Notes under the pieces: generated by a model
The model's database searches: none
What the model was told of the DNA's origin: nothing
What the model saw: the letters and a program-made list of their open reading frames with translations, nothing else
Part shown: one piece after another, positions 23,337 to 32,829 of the stretch
How the letters are laid out: every line of letters begins with the position of its first letter
How positions within the stretch are numbered: the first letter of the stretch is position 1
DNA from: JACTOJ01 sp032335695
GTDB lineage: Bacteria; Bacillota; Clostridia; Clostridiales; Clostridiaceae
Reading direction: 5' to 3'
Assembly: GCF_032335695.1 (NCBI RefSeq)
Contig: NZ_JACTOJ010000003.1
Span: forward strand, 62,001-126,000
Length of the DNA stretch: 64,000 nt
Program-made: the position numbers and the translations under genes

Positions 23337-25784
23337 ATGATGTTCAGTAGATTTAGCGAGAGAGCTCAAAAAGTATTAGTATTAGCCCAAGAAGAAGCTA
23401 AAAACTTTAAGCATGGTTATGTTGGAACAGAACATGTGCTTCTTGGAATACTAAGAGAAGGCGGTATAGGACAGAAACTATTAAATGACATGAGCATAGA
23501 TGTGGATTCAGTTAGATCTCTTATAAACGATTTTGAAGGACAAGGCGAATTTGATTATATTAAAAATGATATTCCCCTTACTCCAAGAACTAAGAGATTG
23601 CTTGAACTTAGTCATATAGAAGCAAGAAATTTAAACCACAATTATATAACACCTGAACACATATTACTGGCACTTATAAAGGAGTCAGAAGGTGTTGCAT
23701 ATACTATATTAAGCAATCTTGGATGTGACTTTGAAAAAGTTAGAAAAGATATAGTTCAAAACATTTCAGGAGAGCAGAATATAGGTGAAACTTCAGGTCA
23801 GAAAAAAGAAAACAAAGATACGCCTACTCTGAACCAATTTGGAAGAGATCTAACTTCTATGGCTTCAGAAGGAAAGCTTGATCCAGTTATAGGCAGAAGT
23901 GACGAGACTCAGAGAGTTTTGGAAATTCTATGCAGAAGAATAAAGAATAATCCTTGTTTAATAGGCGATCCTGGTGTTGGTAAAACAGCTATTGCTGAAG
24001 GATTAGCTCAAAAAATTGTAGAAGGCAATATACCTGAAATATTAAAAGACAAGAGAGTTGTTACATTAGATTTATCCTCAATGATAGCTGGGTCTAAATA
24101 TAGAGGTGAATTTGAAGAACGATTAAAAAAGGTTATGGAAGAAATACGAAAGGCTAATAATGTACTTTTGTTTATAGATGAAATTCATACAATTATAGGA
24201 GCCGGAGGAGCTGAAGGCGCCATAGATGCTTCAAATATTTTAAAGCCTGCATTAGCTAGAGGCGAAATACAGTGCATAGGAGCTACAACTATAGATGAAT
24301 ACAGAAAATATATAGAGAAGGACTCTGCACTTGAAAGAAGATTTCAGCCAGTTATGGTGGGAGAGCCTACTAAGGAAGAAACTGTTCAGATTCTTTTTGG
24401 ACTTAGAGACAAGTATGAAGCTCACCACAGCGTAAAAATTACGGATAGTGCTATAGAGGCAGCAGTTAATTTATCTGATAGATATATAACCGATAGATAT
24501 CTTCCGGATAAGGCTATAGATCTGATAGATGAGGCTGGAGCCAAGGTAAGAATTCAGAACCTTACAGCACCACCAGATCTTAAGGAATTAGAAGAAAAAC
24601 TTGAAAAGACAACAAAGGAGAAAGAAGATTCCATAAAAGTTCAGGATTTCGAAAAAGCAGCAAAGCTTAGAGATGATGAAAAAGAACTTAAAGATAGATT
24701 GGAAGGCTTAAAGAAAAACTGGATTACTAAAAATGGTGTAGCAAATCATGTGGTTTCTGAAAATGAGATAGCTGCGGTAGTTGCAAAATGGACCAATGTG
24801 CCTGTGGAAAAATTAACCCAGAAAGAGTCTGAAAAACTTCTAAAATTAGAAGAAATTCTTCATAAAAGAGTTGTTGGTCAGGAAGAGGCTGTTAAGTCCG
24901 TAGCAAGAGCAGTAAGAAGAGCTAGAGTTGGACTTAAAGATCCAAAGAGACCAATAGGTTCATTTATATTCCTAGGACCTACTGGTGTTGGTAAAACAGA
25001 ATTGAGCAAGGCTTTGGCTGAGGCTATGTTTGGTGATGAAAATAATATGATAAGAATTGATATGTCAGAGTACATGGAGAAGCATACTGTATCAAGACTT
25101 ATAGGATCACCTCCAGGATATGTAGGCTTTGAAGAAGGAGGGCAATTAACAGAAAAAGTTAGAAGAAATCCATACAGCGTAGTGCTATTTGATGAAATAG
25201 AAAAAGCGCATCCTGATGTATTTAATGTTCTGCTTCAGGTTCTTGAAGATGGAAGACTTACAGATGGAAAAGGAAAAATTGTAAACTTTAAAAATACAAT
25301 AGTTATAATGACTTCTAATGTAGGAGCTTCAACAATTAAAAAGCAGAAATCCATGGGATTTTCATTAGGTGGAGATAAGCAAAAGGAAACTGAATATGAA
25401 AAGATGAAAGATAATATAATGGAAGAACTAAAAAGAAGTTTTAGACCAGAATTTCTAAATAGAATAGATGATATTATAGTCTTCCATCAATTAGAAGAAA
25501 CAGATTTACAGAGAATAGTTTCTCTGATGCTTAAATCTGTAGCTGAAAGACTTGAAGGACAAGGAATAAGCATAAAGTTCTCCGAAGAAGCCGAGAAGCT
25601 TTTATCCAAAGAAGGAGTAGACCTTGTATATGGGGCTAGACCTCTTAGAAGAGCTATTACTAAAATTGTGGAAGATAGACTTTCGGAAGAAATACTAAGT
25701 GGGAATATTAAGACAGGTTCAAAGATATTAGCTACAGTAAAAGAGGATAAATTAGTATTTGAAAATTTAGTTCTTCAAAATTAA
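23337..25784 (+). CDS. clpC: ATP-dependent Clp protease ATP-binding subunit ClpC
   Basis: An 815-residue Hsp100 unfoldase that feeds substrates to ClpP and takes part in stress survival, CtsR removal and sporulation. Domains in order: two N-terminal repeats (4-140), AAA+ module D1 with GDPGVGKTA (K216), a middle coiled-coil with a UVR-like segment (VQDFEKAAKLRDDEKEL), and D2 with GPTGVGKTE. A C-terminal ClpB small domain with VYGARPLRRAI ends the chain. Length is normal for ClpC. GGAGGTG lies nine bases before the first ATG. A terminator-like structure ends the operon. Confidence 0.97.
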   Translation: MMFSRFSERAQKVLVLAQEEAKNFKHGYVGTEHVLLGILREGGIGQKLLNDMSIDVDSVRSLINDFEGQGEFDYIKNDIPLTPRTKRLLELSHIEARNLNHNYITPEHILLALIKESEGVAYTILSNLGCDFEKVRKDIVQNISGEQNIGETSGQKKENKDTPTLNQFGRDLTSMASEGKLDPVIGRSDETQRVLEILCRRIKNNPCLIGDPGVGKTAIAEGLAQKIVEGNIPEILKDKRVVTLDLSSMIAGSKYRGEFEERLKKVMEEIRKANNVLLFIDEIHTIIGAGGAEGAIDASNILKPALARGEIQCIGATTIDEYRKYIEKDSALERRFQPVMVGEPTKEETVQILFGLRDKYEAHHSVKITDSAIEAAVNLSDRYITDRYLPDKAIDLIDEAGAKVRIQNLTAPPDLKELEEKLEKTTKEKEDSIKVQDFEKAAKLRDDEKELKDRLEGLKKNWITKNGVANHVVSENEIAAVVAKWTNVPVEKLTQKESEKLLKLEEILHKRVVGQEEAVKSVARAVRRARVGLKDPKRPIGSFIFLGPTGVGKTELSKALAEAMFGDENNMIRIDMSEYMEKHTVSRLIGSPPGYVGFEEGGQLTEKVRRNPYSVVLFDEIEKAHPDVFNVLLQVLEDGRLTDGKGKIVNFKNTIVIMTSNVGASTIKKQKSMGFSLGGDKQKETEYEKMKDNIMEELKRSFRPEFLNRIDDIIVFHQLEETDLQRIVSLMLKSVAERLEGQGISIKFSEEAEKLLSKEGVDLVYGARPLRRAITKIVEDRLSEEILSGNIKTGSKILATVKEDKLVFENLVLQN

Positions 25785-25795
25785 TTTAATGTAGA

Positions 25796-25895
25796 GCATG
25801 TGCTATTTATAGGGTTTCTATAGCCTAACTTAATTTATGCATGTATAGTGTTATAAATTTACGGTTAGCCTAGGAACCCTATATGCGCATGTTTT
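25796..25895 (+). terminator. Long hairpin ending the clpC operon
   Basis: Nested arms: GCATGTGC (25796) with GCGCATG (25885), and TAGGGTTTCTATAGCCTAAC with GGTTAGCCTAGGAACCCTA, closing on a loop of about 33 bases, then TTTTATAAT. It probably terminates or protects the clpC message, though the T tract is short. Confidence 0.6.
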
Positions 25896-25957
25896 ATAAT
25901 TATAAACTGGTATTTTAGGTAATGACTATGTTTTAAAAAAATTTAATGCATGAATTC

Positions 25958-25986
25958 TTGATAAATTTTATTAACATAGGTATTAT
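25958..25986 (+). promoter_or_regulatory. Promoter of radA-disA
   Basis: TTGATA, a 17-base spacer and TATTAT, 32 bases before the radA TTG start. Confidence 0.6.
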
Positions 25987-26018
25987 TTATTAAAGGTTAC
26001 ATACAAGGAGGGATATGT

Positions 26019-27380
26019 TTGGCGAAAATTAAGACTGTCTATGTATGCCAAGAATGCGGGTATGAGTCCCCAAAATGGTTAGGAAAATGTCCAGACTGTA
26101 ATGCTTGGAATAGTATGCTGGAGGAAGAAAAGGTTGATAAGCCGAAACCGAAATATGCGCCCCTTAGAAATGAAAACTTTCCAAAGGTTATAACAAATAT
26201 AAAGTCAGGAAACCTTGAAAGGTTTGATACAGAGATAGAAGAATTAAATAGAGTTCTTGGCGGAGGGCTTGTAAAAGGCTCCCTTACATTAATTTCGGGA
26301 GATCCAGGAATAGGAAAATCTACGCTGCTGCTTCAGACCAGTGATAATATTTCAAAGAATGGCAAGGTTTTATATGTTTCAGGAGAAGAATCTGAAGAAC
26401 AGATAAAAATAAGAGGAGATAGGCTTAATATAAGCTCAGAAAATCTATATATTCTTTCAGAAACAAATCTAGAAAATGTGGATAGGCACATTGAAGAACT
26501 TAAGCCAGTGTTTGTAATAATTGATTCTATTCAAACCATGTATAAGGATAATATAACTTCAGCTCCAGGAAGCGTATCTCAGGTAAGAGAATGTGCCAAT
26601 CATATGATGAGATTAGCCAAGACTCAGGGAATTCCTTTTTTTATAGTGGCTCATGTGACAAAGCAGGGAGAATTAGCAGGACCTAGAGTGTTGGAGCATA
26701 TGGTAGATACAGTTTTATCCTTTGAAGGTGAAAGGACAGAGGATATAAGGGTTTTAAGAGCTGTAAAAAATAGATTTGGAACTACCAGTGAAATTGGTGT
26801 GTTTGAAATGAAGGATAAAGGTCTCACTCAAATTTCAGACCCTTCAAGGCTTTTCTTAGAAGATGCTAGCTTCAATGAAGAAGGATCAGTAATTATAGGA
26901 ATAATGGAGGGAACAAGACCTATTTTAGTGGAGGTTCAAGCACTTGTAACTGAAACAAAAACAGCCAATCCAAGAAGAACAGCAGTAGGAATAGACACCT
27001 CAAGATTAAATTTAATCTTAGCTGTTCTTGAAAAAAAGCTTAAGATACAATTTTATAATTTTGATGTTTACGTAAATGTAGTTGGAGGTCTTAATATAGA
27101 CGGTACATATGGAGATTTAGGGCTAGCTCTAGCGCTTATATCAAGTATAAGAGGAAAAGAGTTCAAACTTGAAAAGATGATGGTGGTTGGAGAAGTAGGA
27201 TTGACAGGAGAAGTGAGACCTATAGGAGCCTGTGATAGATTGGTTAATGAAGCCTATAAATTAGGCTTTAAGAATGTTATAGTACCTTATAAAAATATAA
27301 GTACATTGGACAATAAGAAAATAAGTATTACTGGTATGAGCACCTTGAAAGAGGCTTTTTATAAAATATTTGAAAAATAA
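26019..27380 (+). CDS. radA: DNA repair protein RadA
   Basis: A 453-residue RecA-like helicase that drives branch migration in homologous recombination. It has an N-terminal zinc finger (C10, C13, C24, C27, in CGYESPKWLGKCPDC), Walker A GDPGIGKST (K100), the RadA-specific KNRFG motif near residue 253, and a C-terminal Lon-protease-like domain without catalytic residues (DGTYGDLGLALAL). It starts with TTG, six bases after AAGGAGGG. An ATG four bases earlier is in a different, closed frame. It precedes disA, as in Bacillus. Confidence 0.96.
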   Translation: MAKIKTVYVCQECGYESPKWLGKCPDCNAWNSMLEEEKVDKPKPKYAPLRNENFPKVITNIKSGNLERFDTEIEELNRVLGGGLVKGSLTLISGDPGIGKSTLLLQTSDNISKNGKVLYVSGEESEEQIKIRGDRLNISSENLYILSETNLENVDRHIEELKPVFVIIDSIQTMYKDNITSAPGSVSQVRECANHMMRLAKTQGIPFFIVAHVTKQGELAGPRVLEHMVDTVLSFEGERTEDIRVLRAVKNRFGTTSEIGVFEMKDKGLTQISDPSRLFLEDASFNEEGSVIIGIMEGTRPILVEVQALVTETKTANPRRTAVGIDTSRLNLILAVLEKKLKIQFYNFDVYVNVVGGLNIDGTYGDLGLALALISSIRGKEFKLEKMMVVGEVGLTGEVRPIGACDRLVNEAYKLGFKNVIVPYKNISTLDNKKISITGMSTLKEAFYKIFEK

Positions 27381-27477
27381 ATTTTCTATTTACATGAATA
27401 ATTAATAAATAATTTGGTAAATATTTATAAGAAGATAATAATCTTATATGACTATATTATTTTATGTAGGTGGTTTA

Positions 27478-28542
27478 ATGAGGCTTGAAAAAGAAAAGGA
27501 ATTAAAAAATATCCTAAAGATTTTGGCTCCAGGAACTGCTATAAGAGAAGGACTTGAGAATATACTAAGAGCAAAAACCGGTGCACTTATATTATTCAGT
27601 GATAGCGAAGATACTATGCAGCTTGTGGATGGCGGCTTTAACATAAATGCAGAATATAATGCCTCATATCTTTATGAACTTGCTAAAATGGATGGGGCTA
27701 TTGTGATAAGCAATGATTTAAAGCGAATAATACTAGCTAATACGCAGCTTATGCCTGAATCATCAATACAAACCTATGAGACTGGTACTAGGCATAGAAC
27801 AGCTAACAGAGTTGCAAAACAAACTGGGGCATTGCTTATAGCTATATCGCAAAGAAGACACATGATTACAGCTTATAAGGGTGAAATCAAGTATGTTATA
27901 AGAGAAAGTAGCGTGATACTTGCAAAAGCAAATCAGGCTATACAAACCTTAGAAAAATATGTAGCTGTACTAGACAGAGTAATAACTAATCTTAATTTTT
28001 TAGAATTTGAAGACATAGTGACTCTATCAGATGCTATTGCAGCTATGCAGCGTACTGAAATGGTAATGAGGATAGTATCAGAAATAGAACTTTATATTTG
28101 TGAGCTTGGCAATGAAGGCAGACTTATATCCATGCAGCTTAATGAATTAGTTAAATGCATAGAACAAGACGGAATACTAATCATAAAAGATTATTGCAGA
28201 AGCAGTTTAGATTGTTCTGAAATATATAAACAAATACAAGGAGTATCCGCAGAAGATATACTTGATATGGATATAATAGCAAAAATACTGGGATATTCAG
28301 GTATTTCTCTTATTGATACTATAATTTCTCCAAGAGGATACAGGATTCTAAATAAAATTCCTAGAATACCCTCTGGAGTTATTGATAATCTTGTTAAAAA
28401 ATTCAAAGAATTAAGAGCTGTAATGCAAGCTTCTCATGAAGCTTTGGATAATGTTGAAGGTATCGGTGAAGTCAGAGCAAAGGCTATTATTAATGGACTT
28501 CGTCGCATGCGAGAACAAGTCCATTTAAACAAGCAATTATAA
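27478..28542 (+). CDS. disA: Diadenylate cyclase DisA
   Basis: A 354-residue octameric enzyme that makes cyclic di-AMP from two ATP and scans DNA for damage. The cyclase domain has DGA at 72-74 and RHR at 105-107 (GTRHRTANR), both needed for catalysis. A central helical linker follows, and then a C-terminal helix-hairpin-helix DNA-binding domain (NVEGIGEVRAKAIINGLRRM). AGGTGG precedes the ATG at 27478. The start given by an ATG ten codons earlier has no ribosome site. With DarA upstream, the window encodes both maker and receptor of this messenger. Confidence 0.96.
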   Translation: MRLEKEKELKNILKILAPGTAIREGLENILRAKTGALILFSDSEDTMQLVDGGFNINAEYNASYLYELAKMDGAIVISNDLKRIILANTQLMPESSIQTYETGTRHRTANRVAKQTGALLIAISQRRHMITAYKGEIKYVIRESSVILAKANQAIQTLEKYVAVLDRVITNLNFLEFEDIVTLSDAIAAMQRTEMVMRIVSEIELYICELGNEGRLISMQLNELVKCIEQDGILIIKDYCRSSLDCSEIYKQIQGVSAEDILDMDIIAKILGYSGISLIDTIISPRGYRILNKIPRIPSGVIDNLVKKFKELRAVMQASHEALDNVEGIGEVRAKAIINGLRRMREQVHLNKQL

Positions 28543-28551
28543 ATTAAATAT

Positions 28552-28950
28552 TTATTTAAAAGAATAATCACCTAGAGTATTTAGTTTATTGTATTCTTTT
28601 ATTAAAGTGTCATATAAGCTTATATCTAAGGTGTTGCATAATGAATTGATATAGAATAAATTATTACCTATTTCACTTTCTATGATTTCACGACAGTTGT
28701 CACACAGAGTACCATGTAAGTGAGATTTTAAATGCTTTGATAAATTAGCTATATCTTCTTCATCAAGTGAATTAGGCTGCTTTTCTGCATTTATTTTTAT
28801 GCATCCGCAGCTAGTAACTGATTTTGCAACAGCTCTATTAATTCTTGAGTTTGATTCCTGAAGTTTAGACATTATATCTATAATGCTTTTATGTTTCAGA
28901 AGTGATGAGTTAACTAAGTCTTGAAATTCATCAAAAATAATGTCTTTCAT
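28552..28950 (-). CDS. Conserved clostridial cysteine-containing protein, function unknown
   Basis: A 132-residue, probably cytoplasmic protein. It shows a helical N-terminus (MKDIIFDEFQDLVNSSLL), SVTSCGCIKI, then LHGTLCDNCREII and a C-terminal SLYDTLIKEYNKLNTLG. The C-G-C and C-x-x-C pairs could bind a metal or serve redox. I recall similar proteins beside disA in other clostridia, but I cannot name a function. GGAGTTGAG precedes the ATG at 28950. It is convergent with disA, ten bases away, with no clear terminator between. Confidence 0.7.
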   Translation of the reverse strand: MKDIIFDEFQDLVNSSLLKHKSIIDIMSKLQESNSRINRAVAKSVTSCGCIKINAEKQPNSLDEEDIANLSKHLKSHLHGTLCDNCREIIESEIGNNLFYINSLCNTLDISLYDTLIKEYNKLNTLGDYSFK

Positions 28951-29068
28951 AAAGCTCAACTCCTATAGTTATTTTTAGGACTTACATTTTACAAACTAGT
29001 TTTCTTAAAAGCTTTTGTCCATGAAAATATAATAAACTAAAGAATCGATAATTGAAAGGGGGTCATTA

Positions 29069-29128
29069 GTGGCAAATCATACTAACAGCTGTTTACTAAA
29101 ATTCTTTGTTTTAGGTCAAAAAACATGA
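29069..29128 (+). CDS. Possible 19-residue small protein or leader peptide
   Basis: A GTG start preceded by AAAGGGGGTC reads MANHTNSCLLKFFVLGQKT and stops at TGA. A TATAAT hexamer lies at 29027-29032, with a weak TTAAAA 17 bases before it. The frame is short enough to arise by chance, but the ribosome site is strong and well spaced. It lies about 110 bases before the PIN/TRAM gene. No function can be assigned. Confidence 0.35.
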   Translation: MANHTNSCLLKFFVLGQKT

Positions 29129-29241
29129 TTTATCCCAGTTGAAAATATTTGCATATTAATATAATATTGATTTATAACATATAGATTAAAAATATGATTT
29201 TATAAAACATAAAATAGGAATTTATAAGGAGGTGAATCTTT

Positions 29242-30351
29242 ATGTTAAGTAGAATATTAAGAATTATATTTACTATGATGGGTATTGTTTTAGGCTACTT
29301 TGTAGGAAACTTATTGCTTGATATCAACTATCTTAATGAACTTGGCTACGTAGGTAAAAATGGAAATGATAGACTTCTATTCATAACAGCATGTATAATT
29401 GTATGCGGATTCATATTTTTTATTAGTGCCAAAAGCGTATTTTCATTGATACGTAAAACTATGGACTATATTGAAAAGAATATACAGAAGCTGCCTGCCA
29501 ATGTGATTCTTTTTGGAGCTGGCGGAGCAATAATAGGTCTTGTTATCTCATCTATGATAACAAATGTAACAAGCAGCATTCAGTACGTAGGGCCACTTAT
29601 TTCATTTTTTCTTAACATAATGATGGCTGTTATGGGGGCAGAGATCGCCGTTAAAAAAAGAGATGATTTAATGTCCTTAATTTTCAGCATCAAAAAGATG
29701 AGTACATCAAAAGATAAAAAAGCTAAAAACGGAGCAAAGATAAGTCCTAAAATATTGGATACATCTGTGATAATTGACGGAAGAATATTTGATTTATGTC
29801 AAACTGGATTCATAGAAGGAAGTCTTATAATACCGAACTTTGTACTTCAGGAGCTTAGACATATAGCGGATTCTTCTGATTCTCTGAAAAGAAACAGAGG
29901 GAGAAGAGGACTAGACATATTAAATAAAATTCAGAAAGAATTAGACATGGATGTAGTTATAAGTGAGAAGGACTTCCCTGATATTGCTGAAGTGGACAGT
30001 AAACTTTTAAAATTAGCTCAGGTTATAGACGGTAAAGTTATAACAAATGACTACAATTTAAATAAGGTAGCGGAGTTTCAGAAGGTTCCCGTATTAAACA
30101 TAAATGAATTAGCTAATGCTATTAAACCAGTAGTACTTCCAGGTGAAGAAATGAAAATACAAATTATAAAAGATGGAAAAGAATCTGGTCAGGGAATAGC
30201 ATATTTGGATGATGGTACAATGATAGTTGTAGAAGGCGGGAAAAAATTTATCGGAGAAATCATAGACGTTATTGTAACTTCTGTTCTTCAGACTGCTGCA
30301 GGCAGGATGATATTTGCTAAACAAAAGGATGCTCTTGAGAAGGCTAATTAG
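29242..30351 (+). CDS. PIN/TRAM-domain membrane protein (YacL type)
   Basis: A 369-residue protein with four N-terminal membrane helices (near 6-28, 43-65, 85-110 and 113-133). A PIN nuclease-like domain begins at ILDTSVIIDGRIFDL (about 172) with further acidic residues (ELRHIAD, EVDSKLLKLA, ITNDYNL), and a C-terminal TRAM RNA-binding domain follows (PGEEMKIQIIKDGKESGQGIAYL). It may be a membrane-tethered RNA-cleaving enzyme, but the role of this family is not established. GGAGGTGAATCTTT precedes the ATG. It lies 17 bases upstream of ispD, as yacL does in Bacillus. Confidence 0.9.
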   Translation: MLSRILRIIFTMMGIVLGYFVGNLLLDINYLNELGYVGKNGNDRLLFITACIIVCGFIFFISAKSVFSLIRKTMDYIEKNIQKLPANVILFGAGGAIIGLVISSMITNVTSSIQYVGPLISFFLNIMMAVMGAEIAVKKRDDLMSLIFSIKKMSTSKDKKAKNGAKISPKILDTSVIIDGRIFDLCQTGFIEGSLIIPNFVLQELRHIADSSDSLKRNRGRRGLDILNKIQKELDMDVVISEKDFPDIAEVDSKLLKLAQVIDGKVITNDYNLNKVAEFQKVPVLNINELANAIKPVVLPGEEMKIQIIKDGKESGQGIAYLDDGTMIVVEGGKKFIGEIIDVIVTSVLQTAAGRMIFAKQKDALEKAN

Positions 30352-30368
30352 ACTGGAAAGGATTTTAA

Positions 30369-31067
30369 ATGGGGAATTTAAATTATGCATTGATAGTAGC
30401 AGCCGGCAGAGGTAAACGCATGAAGAGTGATATACCTAAGCAGTATATGAATATAAATGGAAAACCTATAATCTATTACACTCTTAAAGCATACTCTAAC
30501 TGCCATGATATTGATGCCATAGTATTGGTAGTATCACCAGATGACAAAGAATATGTCACAAAAGAAATAATTGAGAAATATAATATAAAAAAAGTTACAG
30601 CTGTTGTACCAGGAGGAAAAGAAAGATATAATTCAGTTCTTAATGGACTTAAGGCTATTAAAGATTGTAATATTGTATTGATTCACGATGGGGCTAGACC
30701 TTTTATAAGCTCACATATTATTAAAGATGGCATAAGGTATGCTGAGAAATACGGATGTTCAGCCTGTGGAATACAGCCTAAGGATACTATAAAAGTAGTT
30801 AATTCAGATAGAATATCAGAAAAAACTCTAGATAGAAGCAAATTGGTGGCAATCCAAACGCCTCAGTGTTTTAAGTATGATATAATTCTTAAATGTCATG
30901 AAAAGCTTAGGCAGGAAGAAGGTATTGCCACTGATGACACTATGGTAGCTGAAAAGTATGGACACGAAGTATTTATATATGATGGGGACTACAGAAATAT
31001 AAAAATAACAACGCCGGAAGATTTAAAAATCGGTGAAATAATGGTGCAGGACTTTTTATATGAATAG
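30369..31067 (+). CDS. ispD: 2-C-methyl-D-erythritol 4-phosphate cytidylyltransferase
   Basis: A 232-residue enzyme that transfers CMP from CTP to MEP, the third step of the non-mevalonate isoprenoid pathway. Signatures: LIVAAGRGKRMKSDIPKQYM at the N-terminus (CTP binding), VPGGKERYNSV, VLIHDGARPFI and the C-terminal NIKITTPEDL. Length is normal. It follows the PIN/TRAM gene and ends just before the prolyl T-box promoter. The usual partner ispF is not next to it here. Confidence 0.96.
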   Translation: MGNLNYALIVAAGRGKRMKSDIPKQYMNINGKPIIYYTLKAYSNCHDIDAIVLVVSPDDKEYVTKEIIEKYNIKKVTAVVPGGKERYNSVLNGLKAIKDCNIVLIHDGARPFISSHIIKDGIRYAEKYGCSACGIQPKDTIKVVNSDRISEKTLDRSKLVAIQTPQCFKYDIILKCHEKLRQEEGIATDDTMVAEKYGHEVFIYDGDYRNIKITTPEDLKIGEIMVQDFLYE

Positions 31068-31075
31068 TTCATATA

Positions 31076-31104
31076 TTGACATAACTAAGCTTAAACTTTA
31101 TAAT
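31076..31104 (+). promoter_or_regulatory. Promoter of the prolyl T-box operon
   Basis: TTGACA, 17 bases and TATAAT: an exact consensus promoter just after ispD. Confidence 0.88.
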
Positions 31105-31110
31105 TAAAGA

Positions 31111-31343
31111 ACGTAAATTTAATATATGCTATGATAAAGAATAGTAGAAACTGAAGACAGAGAAAAAATCCTAGGCTGAAAGATTTTTATTGTTTTGAAC
31201 CCGCTTTTGAGCAGTAGTTAATAGCTACCGGAATAAACCGTTATTTGAATCGAGTTGTATAAATTTTGATAATTGATTTGGAATTTATATAAATTTAGGT
31301 GGTACCGCGATTTACTCGCCCTAATTAGGGGCGAGTTTTTTTA
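31111..31343 (+). promoter_or_regulatory. T-box leader, proline type
   Basis: Stem I elements (GAATAGTAGAAACTGAAGACAGAG) are followed by a specifier region GAACCCGC near 31198 (CCG or CCC, both proline codons). The T-box AGGTGGTACCGCG lies at 31297-31309. A strong terminator (ACTCGCC/GGCGAGT, 31314-31336, then seven T) ends the leader. Uncharged tRNA-Pro would favour the antiterminator and so expression of both downstream prolyl-tRNA synthetases. Confidence 0.92.
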
Positions 31344-31371
31344 TTTTAGTAAATTTACATGGAGGTAAACT

Positions 31372-32811
31372 ATGAGTAAGAACAATAAGAAAATGGTAGA
31401 AGCGATAACTAGCATGGATGTGGATTTTGCACAATGGTACACTGATATAGTGAAGAAGGCAGAATTAGTTGATTATGCAACAGTAAAGGGATGCATGATC
31501 ATAAGACCTTACGGATATGCTTTATGGGAAAATATTCAGAAGGATTTAGATGGCAGATTTAAGGCAACGGGGCATGAAAATGTGTATATGCCAATGTTTA
31601 TTCCAGAATCGCTTCTGCAAAAGGAAAAAGATCATATAGAAGGCTTTGCTCCTGAGGTTGCATGGGTAACTCAATTTGGAGAAGATAAACTTACTGAGAG
31701 AATATGTGTAAGACCTACTTCTGAAACTCTGTTTTGTGAACATTATTCAAAGATAGTTCAGTCCTATAATGATCTTCCAAAGCTGTATAACCAATGGTGT
31801 TCAGTGGTAAGATGTGAAAAAACTACAAGACCTTTCTTGAGAACTACTGAATTTTTATGGCAAGAGGGGCATACGGTGCATGCTACTGCTGAAGAGGCTC
31901 AGGAAGAAACCTTGAGAATGCTTAACATATATGCTAAGCATTGTGAGGAGATTCTTGCAATACCTGTAATAAAAGGACAAAAAACAGAGAAGGAAAAATT
32001 TGCGGGAGCTAAGGCAACTTATACAATAGAAAGCTTAATGCATGATGGTAAAGCACTTCAGACAGGAACTTCCCATAATTTTGGAGATAATTTTGCTAAA
32101 GCCTTTAATATACAGTACACAGATAATACAGGTAAGCTTCAATATGTGCATGAAACTTCCTGGGGTATGACTACAAGACTTATAGGTGCACTTATAATGG
32201 TGCATGGAGATGATAATGGATTAGTATTACCTCCAAGAGTTGCACCAATACAACTGGTTATAGTTCCAGTGGCTCAGCATAAGGAAGGTGTTTTATATAA
32301 GGCTAAAGAAATAAAAGATAGATTATCTTCCTTTGCCAGAGTGAAGCTTGATGACAGCAATAAGATGCCAGGCTGGAAATTTGCTGAATATGAGATGAAG
32401 GGTGTTCCTCTAAGATTGGAAATAGGTCCTAAGGACATGGAAAATAATCAATGTGTAATTGCAAGAAGGGATACAATGGAAAAAGTAGTGGTATCGCTAG
32501 ACGACATAGAGAAAATGGTTCCAGAGCTTCTTGATGCTATACACGATAATATGCTTGAAAAAGCAAGGACTAATAGAGATACTCACACAACCTATGCTAA
32601 GGACTATGATGAATTTAAGGATGCTATAGAGAATAAACCAGGCTTTATTAAAGCTATGTGGTGCGGAGATAAAGCGTGCGAAGATAAGATCAAAGAGGAA
32701 ACGGCAGCAACTTCAAGATGCATACCTTTTGATCAGGAACATATAAGTGACAAATGTGTATGCTGTGGTAAGGAAGCTAAACACATGGTTTATTGGGGCA
32801 GAGCTTATTAA
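31372..32811 (+). CDS. proS: Proline--tRNA ligase, archaeal/eukaryotic-like type (ProS type 3)
   Basis: A 479-residue class II synthetase that charges tRNA-Pro. It lacks the editing insertion of bacterial ProRS and has the extended C-terminal zinc-type domain with cysteines (WCGDKACEDK, CVCCGKEAKHMVYWGRAY). Motif 2 lies in RCEKTTRPFLRTTEFLWQEGHT and motif 3 near TSWGMTTRLIGALI. The end in tyrosine is typical of this type. AGGTAAACT precedes the ATG. It is the first gene after the T-box and is followed 18 bases later by a ProRS of the other type. Confidence 0.95.
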   Translation: MSKNNKKMVEAITSMDVDFAQWYTDIVKKAELVDYATVKGCMIIRPYGYALWENIQKDLDGRFKATGHENVYMPMFIPESLLQKEKDHIEGFAPEVAWVTQFGEDKLTERICVRPTSETLFCEHYSKIVQSYNDLPKLYNQWCSVVRCEKTTRPFLRTTEFLWQEGHTVHATAEEAQEETLRMLNIYAKHCEEILAIPVIKGQKTEKEKFAGAKATYTIESLMHDGKALQTGTSHNFGDNFAKAFNIQYTDNTGKLQYVHETSWGMTTRLIGALIMVHGDDNGLVLPPRVAPIQLVIVPVAQHKEGVLYKAKEIKDRLSSFARVKLDDSNKMPGWKFAEYEMKGVPLRLEIGPKDMENNQCVIARRDTMEKVVVSLDDIEKMVPELLDAIHDNMLEKARTNRDTHTTYAKDYDEFKDAIENKPGFIKAMWCGDKACEDKIKEETAATSRCIPFDQEHISDKCVCCGKEAKHMVYWGRAY

Positions 32812-32829
32812 AAATTGGAGGTGTTTCAT

